A stretch of 64,000 nucleotides of DNA, taken from Albifimbria verrucaria (Eukaryota; Ascomycota; Sordariomycetes; Hypocreales; Stachybotryaceae). Position numbers and translations under genes: made by a program. Below the pieces are notes generated by a model. The model did no database searches, was not told the origin of the DNA, and saw only the letters and a program-made list of their open reading frames with translations. How positions within the stretch are numbered: position 1 is the first letter of the stretch; every line of letters begins with the position of its first letter. Of this stretch, positions 1 through 12,952 are shown piece after piece. The stretch lies in contig JAHREC010000018.1 in the NCBI GenBank assembly GCA_020081605.1, positions 2,604,001 to 2,668,000 on the forward strand, read 5' to 3'.

Positions 1-1186
1 TTCTTCTTCCTTCGCAAAGAACCGTACTCCTCTGTCGCGCCGTCGTGCGGGCCAGTCAGAACACGGTTACGACCGATTCGCCAGCTGATCATTTCGTAGT
101 TCACTGCAGTGCGCGTGATCTGCAGGCTCTGCATACTGGCATCACCCTGACCAACGCCCTCCTCCCGCAGCTCATCGATGGCTTGTTTCGTCGCATCAAC
201 AGTGTCCTGAGTAGCGGTGAGGATTTCATCGTATGCCCCGGCCACCTCGTGCGAGTCCTTGGTCTTCAGTTTGGCGAGGTTCTCTTGTAGTCGAGTGGTT
301 GCGCCCTGGACCGTGCCCCAAGCCACGGCTATTTGCGCATCCTCAATCTGCACGACGCGTGATCGCCAGTTCAATGTTCGGGGGCACTCTCGGCTCCAGG
401 TAGAGCCTTCCTGGAGTCGGCGTCGCCTTGGCTGAGAATGTTGGGATCAATACGATTGATCTCCTGAACCAAGCTCTCATCTGATTGAGGGAAGGCCTTC
501 CGGGCGATGACTGGGATAGGGACTGTTCGCGGGGTCTTGAGTTGATACGCGGCGTAGCGGATGGAAGGGTCGATTGTTTCGGAGAGGAGGTCCTTGAAGA
601 TGTCGCCTTTGGCAGAGGTAGCGAGGGCACTGTAAATGATACGCGCGACCGAGTAGCTCTGCAGACATGGTCCCCAGTTGTGCTTCTCGAACTGCATAGT
701 ACCTCGGATCAGGAAGCATAGGCTTTGGCTTCAAGGAGGTCATTCGAGGTAGCTCCCGAGCCTTGAAGCTCGTTGAGGATGGAGGCGAGGAGCTCAGCAC
801 TGCGGGCAGCCTTCTCGAGTCGTGATACAATGTGAGATCGAGTTCGGCCCACGATGCCTTTCTGGTCGGAAGAGTGCGATGACTTGATGCTCATGGCTTG
901 AGCCCATGCTCGCTCGCTGATCAGCAGCAGGAGGTGGGCGTATCTACGGGGTCAAGTCAGCAAAACCAACGGATTGAGACGACGAATCCACCATACTCTT
1001 GGTTGGTCCCGACATTCTCGGCGGTGACCTGAGCTCCCTTTGGAACTTGCCGCGGTTCCTGGTCGAGATGGCGAGCTTCTTGCGCGAGTTGGCAAGGCGC
1101 TTGGTCAACTGGGAGTGGTAGGTAGAGTAATCGCCGTACAGGAGGGCCTTGTCGCGGCCCTGGACGACGAAGCTGGTGATGTCCAT
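1..1186 (-). CDS. SRP68: Signal recognition particle subunit SRP68 (N-terminal part; 3' end beyond window)
   Basis: SRP68 binds 7S RNA with SRP72 in the signal recognition particle, which targets secretory proteins to the ER. The start at 1186 gives MDITSFVVQGRDKALLYGDY, the conserved RNA-binding beginning of the family (a YGDYxxYH motif then a KRLxxxRKKL basic helix). Further family segments follow: QFEKHNWGPC, SETIDPSIRYAAYQLK, QIEDAQIAVAW and YEMISWRIGRNRVL, reaching the left edge, so about half of a ~600-residue protein is present. A 48-base intron fits 944..991 (GTGGAT donor, GTAG acceptor). The reading frame changes at about 1039-1041 (TTT), 712-713 (GG) and 380-384 (G5). Each change is repaired by one extra base in the run, so I read these as sequencing deletions. 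Identity is well supported; the exact start is less certain. Confidence 0.88.
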
Positions 1187-2699
1187 GTTTGTGTCCGCAC
1201 AAGCAGCCGCTTGCGAATGACGAATGGGATGGGAAGCCCAAGAGATGACAATTGGTCAAAGGAGGTCGTCAGAGCCGTGCTATGCCATGTGGGGATGTAA
1301 TGGCGGGGCATCGACACCTGAGTATTTCCCACATTCATAAAATATTGAAAAGTTGAGGCGCAGCCCGAGCTTTGGTGTGGCTTGAGCGTGTGTGAGCCAC
1401 ACATATAGCCTCCCATGACGAATGTACCAAAGTAGGCTATGGTTTGGCTTATATAAGGCATTGCATTTCACGTGAACATGGAACAGCACCCAAGGATTGT
1501 GATGAGGGCTAGCAATGATCAGGTAAAGGAGGAGAAGCCCCGACAGATATGGCGAGGCATGTGGGATCAGAAAGCTTTGACTTGACAGTGCTTATTCTAT
1601 GGTTATCTCTAGCTCCTCGGATCTCCCCATATGAGGTGTGGAGGCTCCAAATGTAAATGCGTGCCGTATTGCTCAGTCTTCGGTCCTCCACTGACACCAT
1701 GTGCTGCCTACCTACCAAGGTCTCACGCGTAATGACAGATCAGAATGAGGAATGGAGCATTGCCAGACGAACCAACCTGTGTGATAAGAAGTGTAAGAAT
1801 ATAGCAGTGTTTCTTGACATGGGTTGTGTCAGCGCGGTTACTGCGGTAAAGCAGCCCAGAGCTGGGTACCTCATTTCGCACATCAGGCACGCATATGCTG
1901 TCAAGATGCGACACGCAAGCAAGCTCCCTGGGCCAGAAGTGAGGCGTCTCCTCCCCAGCCAAGTGTCACTCGAACCACGCAGAATGCAGCGCAGCAAGTC
2001 TCAGCCAGGATGAACCCGGACGTGGACCGAGTTGATAACGGCGCTTTGATCCAGTTACGAAATGTATTCTCCACAAGGCTCACGTGCCCCGAATGCAACG
2101 CTCCTCAAGTGAATGAGGAGCTGTGGTAGGTCCTGTAGGCATGGTAATGGTATGCGGTATGGTATGGGATGGGATGGTATGCTGCAGTACGGCAGGGCAG
2201 CTCGGCCTGGGTCCTGACCGGGGTTCAGCAGTGCAAAGAGTACATACAAGGGCGAGCACGGGCCATGAGGAAAATGTTCTGTTGTGCAGGTGACCTCGGT
2301 AGCTGCAGCTTAGCCTGCAGGCAGCTAACGCCATTCCCATCATCTCATGCTTGATGATGCTGCTGGCGACAAGTACCGGTACTTTGTCCTGGCCGTGTAG
2401 CACACCCCACGTCCCACACCAACACGACTATCGCATCGCAGCCAGGCAAGCATATTTCTCTGTTGGTAGCCCGCGTTGCTGAAGGGTGCTACTACATACA
2501 GATTCTTGAGACCCTTGTCCAAGCATAAAACGTAGTGAGTTAGTTTGTTATCCATGGGTTAGTTGAACCGGCTGTAGCTTGCTTCATCCGACCTTGAGAG
2601 AATGAAATGGCCTTTAACATGTTTACATCATTGTCACTTCTTCCCCCTCCTTCTTTTTTATGCTACATTAGCTCTGTATCAGAGGGCAGGCTGAGGCTC
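1187..2699. other. Intergenic: SRP68 promoter side and URA5 3' side
   Basis: There is no supported gene here. It holds the upstream region of SRP68 and the downstream region of URA5. A TATATAA sequence sits near 1450, about 265 bases upstream of the SRP68 start codon. A GGTAT-type simple repeat lies at about 2143-2186. The short open frames have no recognisable domain. Confidence 0.6.
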
Positions 2700-3401
2700 T
2701 CAATCAGTGGCCCTGTACTTGGTGCGGTACTCCTCGGTACGCTTGATGTCCTCCTCAGACGCAAAAGTCTTCATCCCGTCAATGATGTCGTCCAGGTTGA
2801 GGATGGCGAAGATGGGGATGCCAAACTCCTTCTTCAGCTCGCCAATGGCACTTGGCCCGGGCTTGAGTCGTCCCCGTCGGCAGCTGGGAGCTTCTCCATT
2901 CGGTCCACTGCGACCACAATACCCACGACAATACCACCCTCCTTCTGGATCTTCTCTATCGCCTCCCTCTTGGCGGTGCCAGCGGTAATGACATCGTCGA
3001 CGATAAGGATCCTCTTGCCCTTGAGGGAGCGCCGACGATGTTGCCACCCTCGCCGTGGTCCTTGGCCTCCTTGCGATCGAAGGAGTAGGAGATGGTGTCG
3101 AGGTTGTCCGGGTTCAGCTCGCCGAGCTTGACGGTGATGGACGAGGACAAGGGGATGCCCTTGTAGGCCGGGCCAAAGACGATGTCGAACTCCAGTCCCT
3201 GGTCCTTCTGGGCCTGGATGATGGTCTTTGCAAAGGCGGTTGCAATGGCACCGGCGAGACGCGCGGTGTGGAAGAGGCCGGCGTTGAAGAAGTAAGGGAG
3301 ATCCTCTTGGACTTGAGCTCAAAGGTGCCGAACTTCAAAATTCCTCCGGAGATGGAGGCGTTGAGGAAGTCCAGCTTGTACTGGGCGAGCTGAGCAGACA
3401 T
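2700..3401 (-). CDS. URA5: Orotate phosphoribosyltransferase (URA5)
   Basis: This enzyme joins orotate and PRPP to make orotidine monophosphate, the fifth step of pyrimidine synthesis, in the cytosol. The start at 3401 gives [20 protein letters not shown] then [12 protein letters not shown], the fungal URA5 N-terminus. The PRPP-binding signature [13 protein letters not shown] is intact near 2985-3020, preceded by the [10 protein letters not shown] loop. The C-terminus ends in [11 protein letters not shown]. The length of about 233 residues matches the family and there is no intron. The frame changes three times, at 3296-3298 (GGG), 3025-3027 (GGG) and about 2854 (GG). At each point one added C on the coding strand restores the conserved text (for example [11 protein letters not shown]). 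Loss of this gene normally causes uracil auxotrophy, so real decay is unlikely. Confidence 0.93.
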
Positions 3402-4836
3402 GGTGGGCTGTGTAAGTGGTGGTGATTGGGAGAATGCTTCGGGCCAGTGTCCGTGAGCGAGAGCTAACAGCCTTGTGAATCACCGTGGGAAGAAGAAGGG
3501 GAAAAACCGTGATGTGAATGAATGGATTTGCCGCAGAATTGTGGTGAAGCGATGTAAATTTTACCTCACATCGGCCGTCGCCTGCTTGGCCATCGAGGTG
3601 CTAGCCTGGTTGCTCCACCAAGTGAACTACTGCTGCTACTACCTACTACTGTTGCTGCTGCTGCTGCGGTACCTTACCATTTGCAGGCTGCAGGTTGGCT
3701 AACTTATGGGATGGATAGGCACGCTGGAGGGAAACTCTAGGTTTTTTTCTTCTCTGTCAAGGATTTTTACTGGATGGGAGCCTGCCGACGACGTTGGTCG
3801 CTGGAAAGTCACGACTTGGGAGAGTTGAAGGGTGGGGAGAGGAGGAGACCCTTGGCAACTGCCCCCACCTTGCGCTGCCTTCAGTTGCGTCCCACCTAAA
3901 CGCAACGCAACCGTGCCTGAAGATACAGTTGCGTAGTAGGTAGTGATTAGGTACTAAAGGCACCTAGTAGGCATGCTGGTTTGATTTGATTAGTGGGCTG
4001 CCTGGTTGGTTGGTGACGGATATCGCTGCACAAGCTAAAGAAGAGGAAGAAAAGAGAAGAAAGGAAAAAGGTTGAAAAAAGAGGAAGAACGAGTCGAGAG
4101 CAAATAGACAAACCAAGCAGGCCTTCTCCGCAGCCTCAGTTCTCCGTGCACAGCACCCCAAAATACAATTCTCAAGCCCATCGTATTTGCCGTGGCTCCG
4201 GCCTGTCCCGTAGCATCGGATTCTGTCTGGACTGGAGACATGGGGACATGGAGCGAGTGCACCAAGGAGGAGTAAATCACATGGCCAAGGTGAGCGAGGT
4301 ACAAGGCTAGAGGTCACTTTCGCCCAAAGTACCGGTACTTGGCTCTCGATCCCCAGCATTATCTACCTACTACCTACCCACCTTGCCTACGTCTATCTAT
4401 CCCGAGGGCCTGTTAACCATATATATTTCAACTTCTCGCCTCATCCACACGCAGCCGCTCACGGGCTCGTAAGCGTGGCCAGCTCGCGGGGCAACGCTCT
4501 GTGGGCTTTTTCTTCCTTGTCATTGCAAGTCTGGGCTCGTCTCTGGCTTGCTAGGCCTGCGCGCGCATCTCCGATTCTCCCTCCCACTCTCTCTGCCTTC
4601 GAGTTCGGATGCTACTGCACTCGACTTCACTTCACTTCACTTCACCTCTCACCCGCCCGCATCTCGATAACGCTTCCTTATCGCCGCCCCTCGCGTGATC
4701 CGATGCTGGCCGCCTACCGCCTACCAGCTGTTCCACCAAATACCCATCACCATCATCAACCACAACGTCTATGCTTGCCACCGAACCCTGATCCTGCCAT
4801 CTCGACCTACCGTGCTCGGCACGAGTAGTCTGAAGC
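3402..4836. promoter_or_regulatory. Divergent promoter region between URA5 and the RAD5-like gene
   Basis: URA5 and the helicase gene are transcribed away from each other from this 1.4-kb stretch. It contains an imperfect CTG/CTA trinucleotide tract (about 3628-3668), CTACCTAC motifs (4370-4400), a TATATAT element at about 4420 and a pyrimidine-rich leader with TTCACTTCAC repeats near 4625. Open frames such as 4475..4828 are explained by the base skew of the leader. No gene is supported. Confidence 0.6.
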
Positions 4837-7800
4837 ATGGCTGCCAACGGTAAGGAGCCCGCCCCCTATCCGCTCCGATAGCACGCCTCCCCACCAGTTC
4901 GCGACTGGTGATCTGGAAGCCAAGCTTTTGAGAACCGGGGCGCACTTTCACATGCATCCTTTTATGACGTTCAAGCCGTACAAACTTCGTACTAACACCT
5001 CCCAAGGAAGGGCTCCCGCGCTCTAGATGCCGTGCCTTCGTGGAACCCTGCTGCTCTGCTCCAACCAAGTCGGCAAGCCTTCAACAACACAGATTCGAAG
5101 CATACTATTTCCAACTCACCACAACAATCGCGCAATGCCGCCAATAGCCGTTCCCGCTCCGCTGCTCCGGCCGAATCTCTCGTCTTTCAGTTCTCGACTC
5201 CCAACCGGACTTCTTCTGAAGGCCCCCATAGTGAAGCTTCCACCCCAGGCGGTGGAGCGGCACCAGCTGGAGTCGGAAACTGGGTCGAGCGCATGAGCAA
5301 TGTACAGAGCCGTTCTTCAGTACCCCAACCAAAGAGACGCAAAGTCGACGACCCAGAGGCAGAACAAAATGGCACCAGCGTGCCAGTCCGAAGTGGTGGT
5401 GGTGGTATCCTTGGTGGTTATGTCAAAGAGAAGCAGAAGGAAGCAAACGGCTCCATGGCATCACCGGCCATGACAGTGGACTTGACTGATGGTATGTCAC
5501 GCCATTGTGCACCTATTTTGTTTGCTTCCACCCGTTAACTTATTCTTCTCAGGCAATGATGACGATGTAGTTGTTTTGGAGGACCCCAAGGACGAAGAAG
5601 TCTGTTACGGCATGGTTAAAACTAACTTGAACTGCACGCGCGTACCATCCCCAAACCAGGCATGCAAAGTCTGTGGGGTGCTGGCTATCAACCAGGGATA
5701 AAGATAGTGTTGAAAAGACAAGTGGGCGAAAAGTCTCTGAAGATTCAAGCATACGATTACACTCGAGAGATTATTGGCCTGGTTGAGCCTAGCAGTGCTG
5801 CCGCTCTCACGCCTTTGCTGGACACCAACATTCACCTAAGGACGGACTGCCGCATTCCGCCTCAACCTAAAATACCAGGTGAAGAACCAGGCCAGACAAC
5901 ATCGCGCTCCTACGCGTTGGACGTTATCATGTATGGCCCTCTACGGTATGCGAGGAGCGTTGGAGCGCATCTTAGCAAGCATGGCTTGAAGTTACTCGCT
6001 CCTCACATGGTGCAAAAGGGAATCAAGGTTCACAACCCGCACGCCATCGAGTACCGGCCACCAGCTCCAAAGTCGTACACTCATGAAGGTCCTGGCTCCT
6101 CTGCAGCTCCTTCCAACAGAACGGTTGAAGAAGTAAGGTCGGAGGTTATGGGTGTTTTGACTCTCTTACGAGGAACGAGGATCTCTCGTCCATGGACCCG
6201 GACCCCTGCGTCACGACGCCACTTCTCACACATCAGAAACAAGGTCTTTTCTTTATGATGAATCGAGAGAAACCTCGGCACCTCCACGCACAAGACAAGG
6301 CCATGGTATCATTCTGGCAGTCTAAGGCTGGACCGAGTGGCCAGAAACTGTACTACAACGTCATTACTGGACATACGCAGAGAGTTCCACCACCGGAAAC
6401 TCGTGGCGGCATCTTAGCTGACATGATGGGTCTCGGCAAGACTCTGAGTATATTATCTCTGGTTTCTACAACTCGCGACGCTGCTCGCCAGTGGGAAGCT
6501 CTACCACCCATACAGCCATCCGCCCCGGAAACTAAGCCTTCGAGGCCCGATGGCCTGCCAACACAGCCCAATTTTGGTTTAACCCTCTCATTCGCAATGT
6601 TAAGTCGACCTTGCTCATTTGTCCCTTGAGTACAGTCACAAACTGGGAAGAGCAAATTAAACAACATTTCCAACCTGGGAGCCTTACATACCATGTCTAC
6701 CATGGATCTAATCGCATCAAAGACCCTGCCAAACTCGCCACATTTGATATCGTTATCACTACTTACGGATCTGTCTCGAATGAGCTTTCATCACGCCGCA
6801 AGCGCAAGGAAGGCTTGTATCCCTTAGAAGAGATTGGATGGTTTCGTATCGTGCTTGATGAGGCGCATATGATTCGTGAGCAATCCACCTTGCAGTTCAA
6901 GGCTATTTGCAGATTACAGGCCGAGCGTCGTTGGGCCGTTACCGGTACACCCGTGCAGAACCGTTTGGATGATCTGGCAGCGCTTTTGGCTTTTCTTCGC
7001 CTTCATCCATTCGATGATCGCGGCAAATTCCTTCGCTACATTGTCGAGCCTTTCAAGGCATGCGACCCAGAAATTGTCCCCAAGTTACGCGTCTTGGTCG
7101 ACACCATCACTCTTCGTCGACTCAAGGACAAGATTGATCTCCCACCGCGAGAGGATCTAGTCGTCAAACTTGATTTCAGCCCTGAGGAACGCAGTATCTA
7201 TGAGCTTTTTGCAAGAAATGCACAGAATCGCGTCAAGGTCTTGGCTGGTGGTGACAACGAGAAGGCGCTTGGTGGTAACACGTATATTCATATCCTCAAA
7301 TCCATCCTGCGTCTTCGTTTGCTATGTGCTCATGGCAAAGATCTTTTGAATGAGGACGATCTTGCAACGCTCCAAGGAATGTCAGCTGAGATGGCTATTG
7401 ACATTGACGATGATGACGAAAACGACAGGCCTGCCTTATCTGATCAGGAGGCTCACGAGATGTTTACGCTGATGCAAGAGACCAATAACGATGCCTGTAT
7501 AGAATGCAGCAAGAAACTCAGGTCCGGGGATGCATCCGGCTTCGACTCAGAGAATCAAGATGATGTGCTTGGATACATGACGCCTTGTTTCCATGTGGTC
7601 TGCCGAAACTGCATTAGAACCTACCAGCAACGGGCAAAGGATCTGTTGCATCCTCACCAGACTCTAGGGCCTTGTCCTGTTTGCCATACTATCGTCAGAC
7701 ACGAGTACGTCGAGCTACGTCGAAAGGACATGGATGTGGAACATGATGGCCCTGCACGATCAAAGTCGAAGAGCAACGGAAAGAAGTTCGATAAATACGA

Positions 7801-8359
7801 CGGACCCCACACAAAGACCAAAGCTCTCCTGGAGGATCTCGTCAAGTCTAAGGAGGCTAGTGAGGCCAACCCATCTGAGCCACCTTTCAAGTCCGTGGTC
7901 TTCTCAGGCTGGACTTCGCATTTGGATCTGATAGAGCTAGCATTGAAAAGCGCTGGTATCACTTTTACTAGGCTTGATGGTAGCATGTCTCGCACAGCTC
8001 GAACTGCAGCTATGGATGCTTTCCGAGATGATCCAAACGTGCACGTTATCCTCGTTTCCATCATGGCAGGAGGTTTAGGTCTCAACCTGACGGCCGGTAA
8101 TAATGTCTACGTTATGGAGCCGCAATACAACCCCGCTGCCGAAGCCCAGGCCGTTGATCGTGTACATCGCTTGGGTCAGAAGCGGCCAGTGCGGACCATC
8201 CGCTACATCATGCGGGACAGCTTCGAGGAAAAAATGCTTGAGCTGCAGGAGAAGAAGATGAAGTTGGCGAGCCTCAGCATGGACGGCCGCAGCAAAGGCC
8301 TCGACAAGGCCGAGGCTGCCAGGCAGAAGCTGATGGACCTTCGAAGTCTTTTCAAGTAA
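4837..8359 (+). CDS. RAD5/HLTF-like helicase (HIRAN-SNF2-RING)
   Basis: Proteins of this architecture act in post-replication repair as DNA translocases and ubiquitin ligases. In order: a Ser/Pro-rich N-terminus with a basic PKRRKV-like nuclear signal; a HIRAN-like segment (about 5600-5880); SNF2 Walker A DMMGLGKT (about 6423); the DEAH box in VLDEAHMIRE (about 6855); the VTGTPVQN motif; a complete C3HC4 RING (CIEC, CFH, CRNC, CPVC at 7497-7690); and a helicase C-terminal domain with LDGSMSRTAR, MAGGLGLNLT and DRVHRLGQKRPV. A four-codon first exon (4837..4849) fits an intron 4850..about 5006, and a second intron is 5492..5552. Frame breaks occur near 5007 (splice phase off by one), about 5640, at 6155-6158 (T4) and at 6578-6580 (T3). 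Expected length is about 1,100 residues. HIRAN plus RING favours RAD5/HLTF over other SNF2 groups, but orthology to RAD5 itself is inferred. Confidence 0.88.
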
Positions 8360-9013
8360 CATACTTTTCAACACTGTTTTACACATTTTGAGGGCATGCG
8401 GTATGCATTACAGCATCGGCTTGGCGCTTGGAACCGGTTATTTGCTTTCCCTTATTTTTATTTAGCAGTGGGTCACTTATCACTATACCAGTCGGTTGGG
8501 ATGGAACGGGTGAAGGCGGCGGCGGCGGCATATCTGTGTCCTGGTCTTTCAGCACCAGGGATCTGGCATCATGGCGGTAACCACTATCATAGTTACTCAA
8601 GGAGAGTCTTGCTCTGGCAAGCTCCGGCGTAGAGAAGACTTGGAGAGCATGTCACATAAATTGGGGTGGCTAGTTACTAGAACGGCACGATACTTTCAAC
8701 ATTGACTACTAGTCTCCATATACGACTTTTGCATGATTAAACCAACGAGGACATTTCGTCAATGACATCTCACATTCATTTGTAATGCAATGGTATCTAG
8801 GTAAACCTCCGTAGACAGCCCTCCCTGGGCTATCCTCTAAAATGCGCTGAACGCCGACAATCATATGGCCAACCAGTGGCATCCCTAGGGTTTCACGGTA
8901 CACTCCCGGAACTCGCGTTGCGAATCCGCTTGATCTTTTGCCTACGCGTCTTTGTCTTCCTCTGGGATGGAACCTAGAGCCTAATAAGCGAAATCTCTAC
9001 TCCGCGCCGGGGC
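8360..9013. other. Convergent intergenic region (RAD5-like / GCP2 3' ends)
   Basis: This stretch lies between two converging genes. It has a GGCGGC run near 8517 and no supported coding feature. Confidence 0.6.
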
Positions 9014-11895
9014 TCAAGCTGCATCATCGTCAGTTCTCACGCCCGCATGCTCGGTACCCTGGTTGGCGGTGCTGAGGCGCGCGCAGAGGCTCAGCAGCAC
9101 AACGGTTTCGGTCGCGGCGTAGTGGTTGAGAGCGTCAAGTAGGATCTGCAGGTGCCTGCTGAAATTGCCCTCCCACTTGCGGATGATTTCGAACAGATTG
9201 CTGATGCGAGCCTCGGCATCGGTGGCCGATGCGGTGGAGGTGTCGGCGTGGGCAGCGTTCGTCGATCCGCGGGACACGGCGGAGCTCTTCGTGGCCTGGA
9301 AGCGCTTCCACTGGTCGGCAGTCATGGTAGAAGGGCAGTTGGTGCCCGAAAGATCCGGATCGGATTTCTCGAGTTCGCGCGTCAGCCAGTTGGTGTAGGC
9401 GGCAAAGATGGTGCAGGTTTGCATCAGTTTGGAATGAATCTAGAAAAGACAGTGAGAAGGGTACTAAAATTGACACAAAAGCTTGGTATAACTTACCCTT
9501 AGGAGCTTACTGTTGGTGAGCATACACTCCTTGAGGCATGTATCCAATAAATCCACATGATCTTGCATCAGCTCGTCGACAGTACGCATAAAGCCGCCAG
9601 GGTTCTTGCCCTGTTGATCATCTTTGGTTTGGACTCGGGTCATAAACTTAGTCCAATTGGGCTCAATGACCTCAGCTGTACAAAAGTAGAGCAGCTGTTG
9701 TACAAATATGAGCATCCGCGCTCGCAAGGTCCACACTCTGCGCTTCCAGATCTCCAACTCGCGATTGGGCCCCTATGGCTCCAACTTATCCCACGGGTTT
9801 GGATCTGCCATGTGGTTGACAGCTGGGACTCTAAATAGCGCAAGGAGAGAAGGTAGCGGAAGAGAGCCTGGTATCGCCAGATAGTTTTTCGGCTGATAAC
9901 CAGGGATACGGGGAAAGGCACAATGTAGTCGAGCTGTAAAGAGGTGAAGCCGGTGGCATTCTTGTCACTCTCGACAGGTTGATTGGAAAGGGGTTGCAAG
10001 GCCTCTCCCTGCTCGATGCCGGTGATGTTAACGACTCGCTGCAACGACTTGGTCAAAGCCATTTCATTCATCTCAACCTTGACATCCTCTTTGAATGGAT
10101 CCAGAGAGACGATGCTGCCCGGCTGTCTGAGAACAATGTCCAGCAGGGACTGAAGTTTGCCGGTATTAACGGCTCTGACAGATTTGCGCAGCTCGGAGGT
10201 GCCAAGTTCGAGGAAATAGGAGAAGTAGTCGGACGGGTCGAGAAAGAAGTAGTGCTTAAGGGACCGCAGACGGGCAGGAAGTGCATGTGTCGTTAGGAGG
10301 AGCTGCATAAGAGACTCGTTTGCATGTGCGTAAGCATTATTGACGTTCTCCAGGAATCTGTTGTCGTCAAATGAGGTTGGGACGTCTGTCACCACCTTGC
10401 TGACGTCCACTCCGCCGCACTCACGAACAACGTTCAGGTATTTCCCGGCTAACAGAACCTTGTCTTTGACAGCCTCTAGTTGAGGCGGAACATCGCGATC
10501 ACGGATAGTATATCTCCTCTCCCAGTACTCGTCTGTATAATCCTGCTCCAGTCTTTCGCGCCTGATGCTCTTTTGCTCCTTGATTAAGAATTCGGAGTGG
10601 GGTCTTTGATGGCTCCATGGTGTAGCCACTCGTTCAACATGACCATATAAGGACGACTAGCGTCACGAAGAAGGGAGGTGAGCAAGGCTCGAGCCGCAGG
10701 ATCTCCAGACAAGGACTCCAAGCGCTTCGTTAATAAGCCAAGAACCACGCCACCTATGCAGATCTTGTTCCCGGCCATGTTGCCAGGAATCAACTCGCCG
10801 CCCTCTCTTAACCTCTCGAGAATGTTTTCATCGTCATCTTCGTCGTCATCATCCTCCTCCTCACTCTCATCATCAAGAAGCGCGTTCTTTTTAACAGTTC
10901 TTGAGCTAGAGAGTACAAATGCATCATCATCTGGCATGTCGGCAGTACGTGCAGGTTGAGGACATGAACCGTCAGTGTTTCGCTAGTGAGGAACTGAGTC
11001 TCGAGTTGTGCGATCATGGTAAGAAAGTCCTGTAGAAACTTCCGTACCGATGCACACAGAGCATGGTTCACAGCTCCAAACTCTTCTCGACTTTGGACGT
11101 CAATGAAAGCCTCCAGGGCAGAATAGTAGGTCGCCAGTTTAAGCATCGAGTGTGTCAGGTCATGTAAGCTGGGGTCGAGGCCGGGAGAATCCTGAACGTC
11201 GGCCCCGAAAGACGGTCGCGTTCCTCGTGGGGTTGTAGCCTTTGGCATAGCGAATGTATTGCCCTTCGTATCCCATGAAAACGAACAGTAAATCTTCGAT
11301 TATAGCAGCTTCTTGGACCTCCGTGCTCATCTCGCTCAATGGCGTCGGCTGGGGGCTTGGGGTACTGTCGACGCTGGAGGCGGGATGGATATTCGAGAGG
11401 CTAGAGGCGCCGCGGTATGCGGCAACAGTGTCGCTTCGGGATTCCATGGTGCTTGTAAATAGGTCAGCCTATGTTTCTGCGGTCTCAGAGGTCTCTGGCA
11501 GTACCTTGAGGAGTGTCGGGTTTCTGCTCCTTTGAGCGTGCGTCTGAGGCCCTGGGCCTGGACGGTTCAGCATCCCGACTTTCAGTATGCGTGGTCCGTC
11601 TTTGAACTCTCTCTGGACTCGTCGTCCGGGTTATCAACCGTTCTCGGTGGACCTCGTAATGTCTCTCCGTGATCCTGCGTTCCTCGGTGCGCCTGTCCTC
11701 GGCCAGGCTCGTCGCGGGCCTTCGGTGGCCAGAGGCGGACCTCTTGTGCGCCGTAGCTGCACTCGGGCCAGAAGGCTGAGGCGAAGGGCCTTGCGACTTT
11801 GCTTCGGCGCTCTTGGCGCTTCTGAAGCTGCTATGGGCGCTGGACACGCCAGCTCCATTGGCACGGCTCGATGCTCTGGTTGGGCCGGACGACAT
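9014..11895 (-). CDS. Gamma-tubulin complex component 2 (Spc97/GCP2 family)
   Basis: GCP2 pairs with GCP3 and gamma-tubulin to nucleate microtubules at spindle pole bodies. The first exon (11895 to about 11505) is a Ser/Arg-rich disordered N-terminus. An intron at 11452..11504 leads into PWNPEATLLPHTAAPLASRI, then the Spc97/98 core: EDLLFVFMGYEGQYIRYAKG, GPTFRILPGLDPSLHDLTH, LREGGELIPGNMAGNKICIG, YMVMLNEWLHHGAIKDP, EFLIKEQKSIRRERLEQDYT and RYLESQL. The core continues through EIWKRRVWTLRARMLIFVQQ. A last intron (9440..9496) precedes the C-terminal exon. The frame breaks at 11229-11232 (G4), once upstream near 11360, at 10888-10892 (T5), 10599-10602 (G4) and 9767-9769 (G3). One base per run restores the family sequence. 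An acidic EEEDDDDEDDDE tract is encoded at about 10829-10865. Length is about 930 residues. Confidence 0.92.
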
Positions 11896-12952
11896 GCTGG
11901 CAGCCTACATCTAGGGCCCGAGCCGCGGGGTGAGGGGGAGAGCCACAGGCGTGCTGCTGGTTTCCCTCTTTCATGGATCAGAGCTGGGCGTTTTGGAGAA
12001 GTGCTGGACGCGTTGAAAGGGCACCTGGTGGTTGATTGATTGATATGGTAGGGTACGTGGAGAAGCACCAAAATAACGTGAGAAAGAAGGTACCCTCAGT
12101 ATGATGCCCAATGAGGGAGTGATGTGGGGTGAATCTATCTATTCGTTGTCTCACCCCGCCTTCACGATTGTCAAGCAGTTGGTTATTGGAGGCTATGTGG
12201 GAGGCATAGCCTGGCAATTCGTCTATTATAGAATATGGTGTTTTCCTACCGGGTTTTCTGGATTACTTTTTCTTTCTCAGAAACAAGACACTATGTTGCA
12301 GCCATGCGACGGAGGGAGTGTCGTTTCACGCGTCGACCGCGTCGACCCCCAAGTCCGGAAAAACAAGCAACCAGATCCGAAGACCGACTTGCGGCACAAG
12401 ATACACGCCTTAGTAGGTATCTAGGTGTTTATCAAGTACCTTAAGTAAGGTATCTACCTTCTATGATCATACCTCAAAAGTCCTCGTCATACCATGAATT
12501 CTTTTTGTCAATGATGTAGTCTGGACGGTAAAAAGGCCTCACACTACAATCAACTTATATAACTTGAGCCTATGGATTTCCTTCATATTCGCTTGGTCGT
12601 GTAAGCTCATGATATTGAGAGTACTAGGCAGGTACAGGCGGTTACAGGGGTATCTCACCTACGGCAAGCTTGGTTGCAAGGCTGCGTCAGTGGTACACTT
12701 TAGGTAATGAATCAAGAGGTACCTCACAGCCCGCAAGGCTAGTGCAGAGTACATTGGCCTGCCACAGCTGCGTAGGCTTGATGCTTGCCTAGCGGATTGG
12801 AGAGCTCCAGCACAACCTCATCATCAGCCTGCCCATTCCAACATCCCACCCCATCATATCCCAAGACCCAACAGCCAACTCTTGGCCCTCTCCCTTGTTG
12901 ATATTTCTCCTTCTCACTCCCTCTAATCCTCACTTCCCAAAACACAGCCAAG
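11896..12952. promoter_or_regulatory. Divergent promoter region between GCP2 and PUP2
   Basis: GCP2 and PUP2 diverge from this 1.06-kb region. It contains a palindromic AGTACCTTAAGTAAGGTA-like cluster around 12434-12455 and further GGTACCTC/TACCTT motifs at 12620-12725. No coding feature is supported. Confidence 0.55.
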
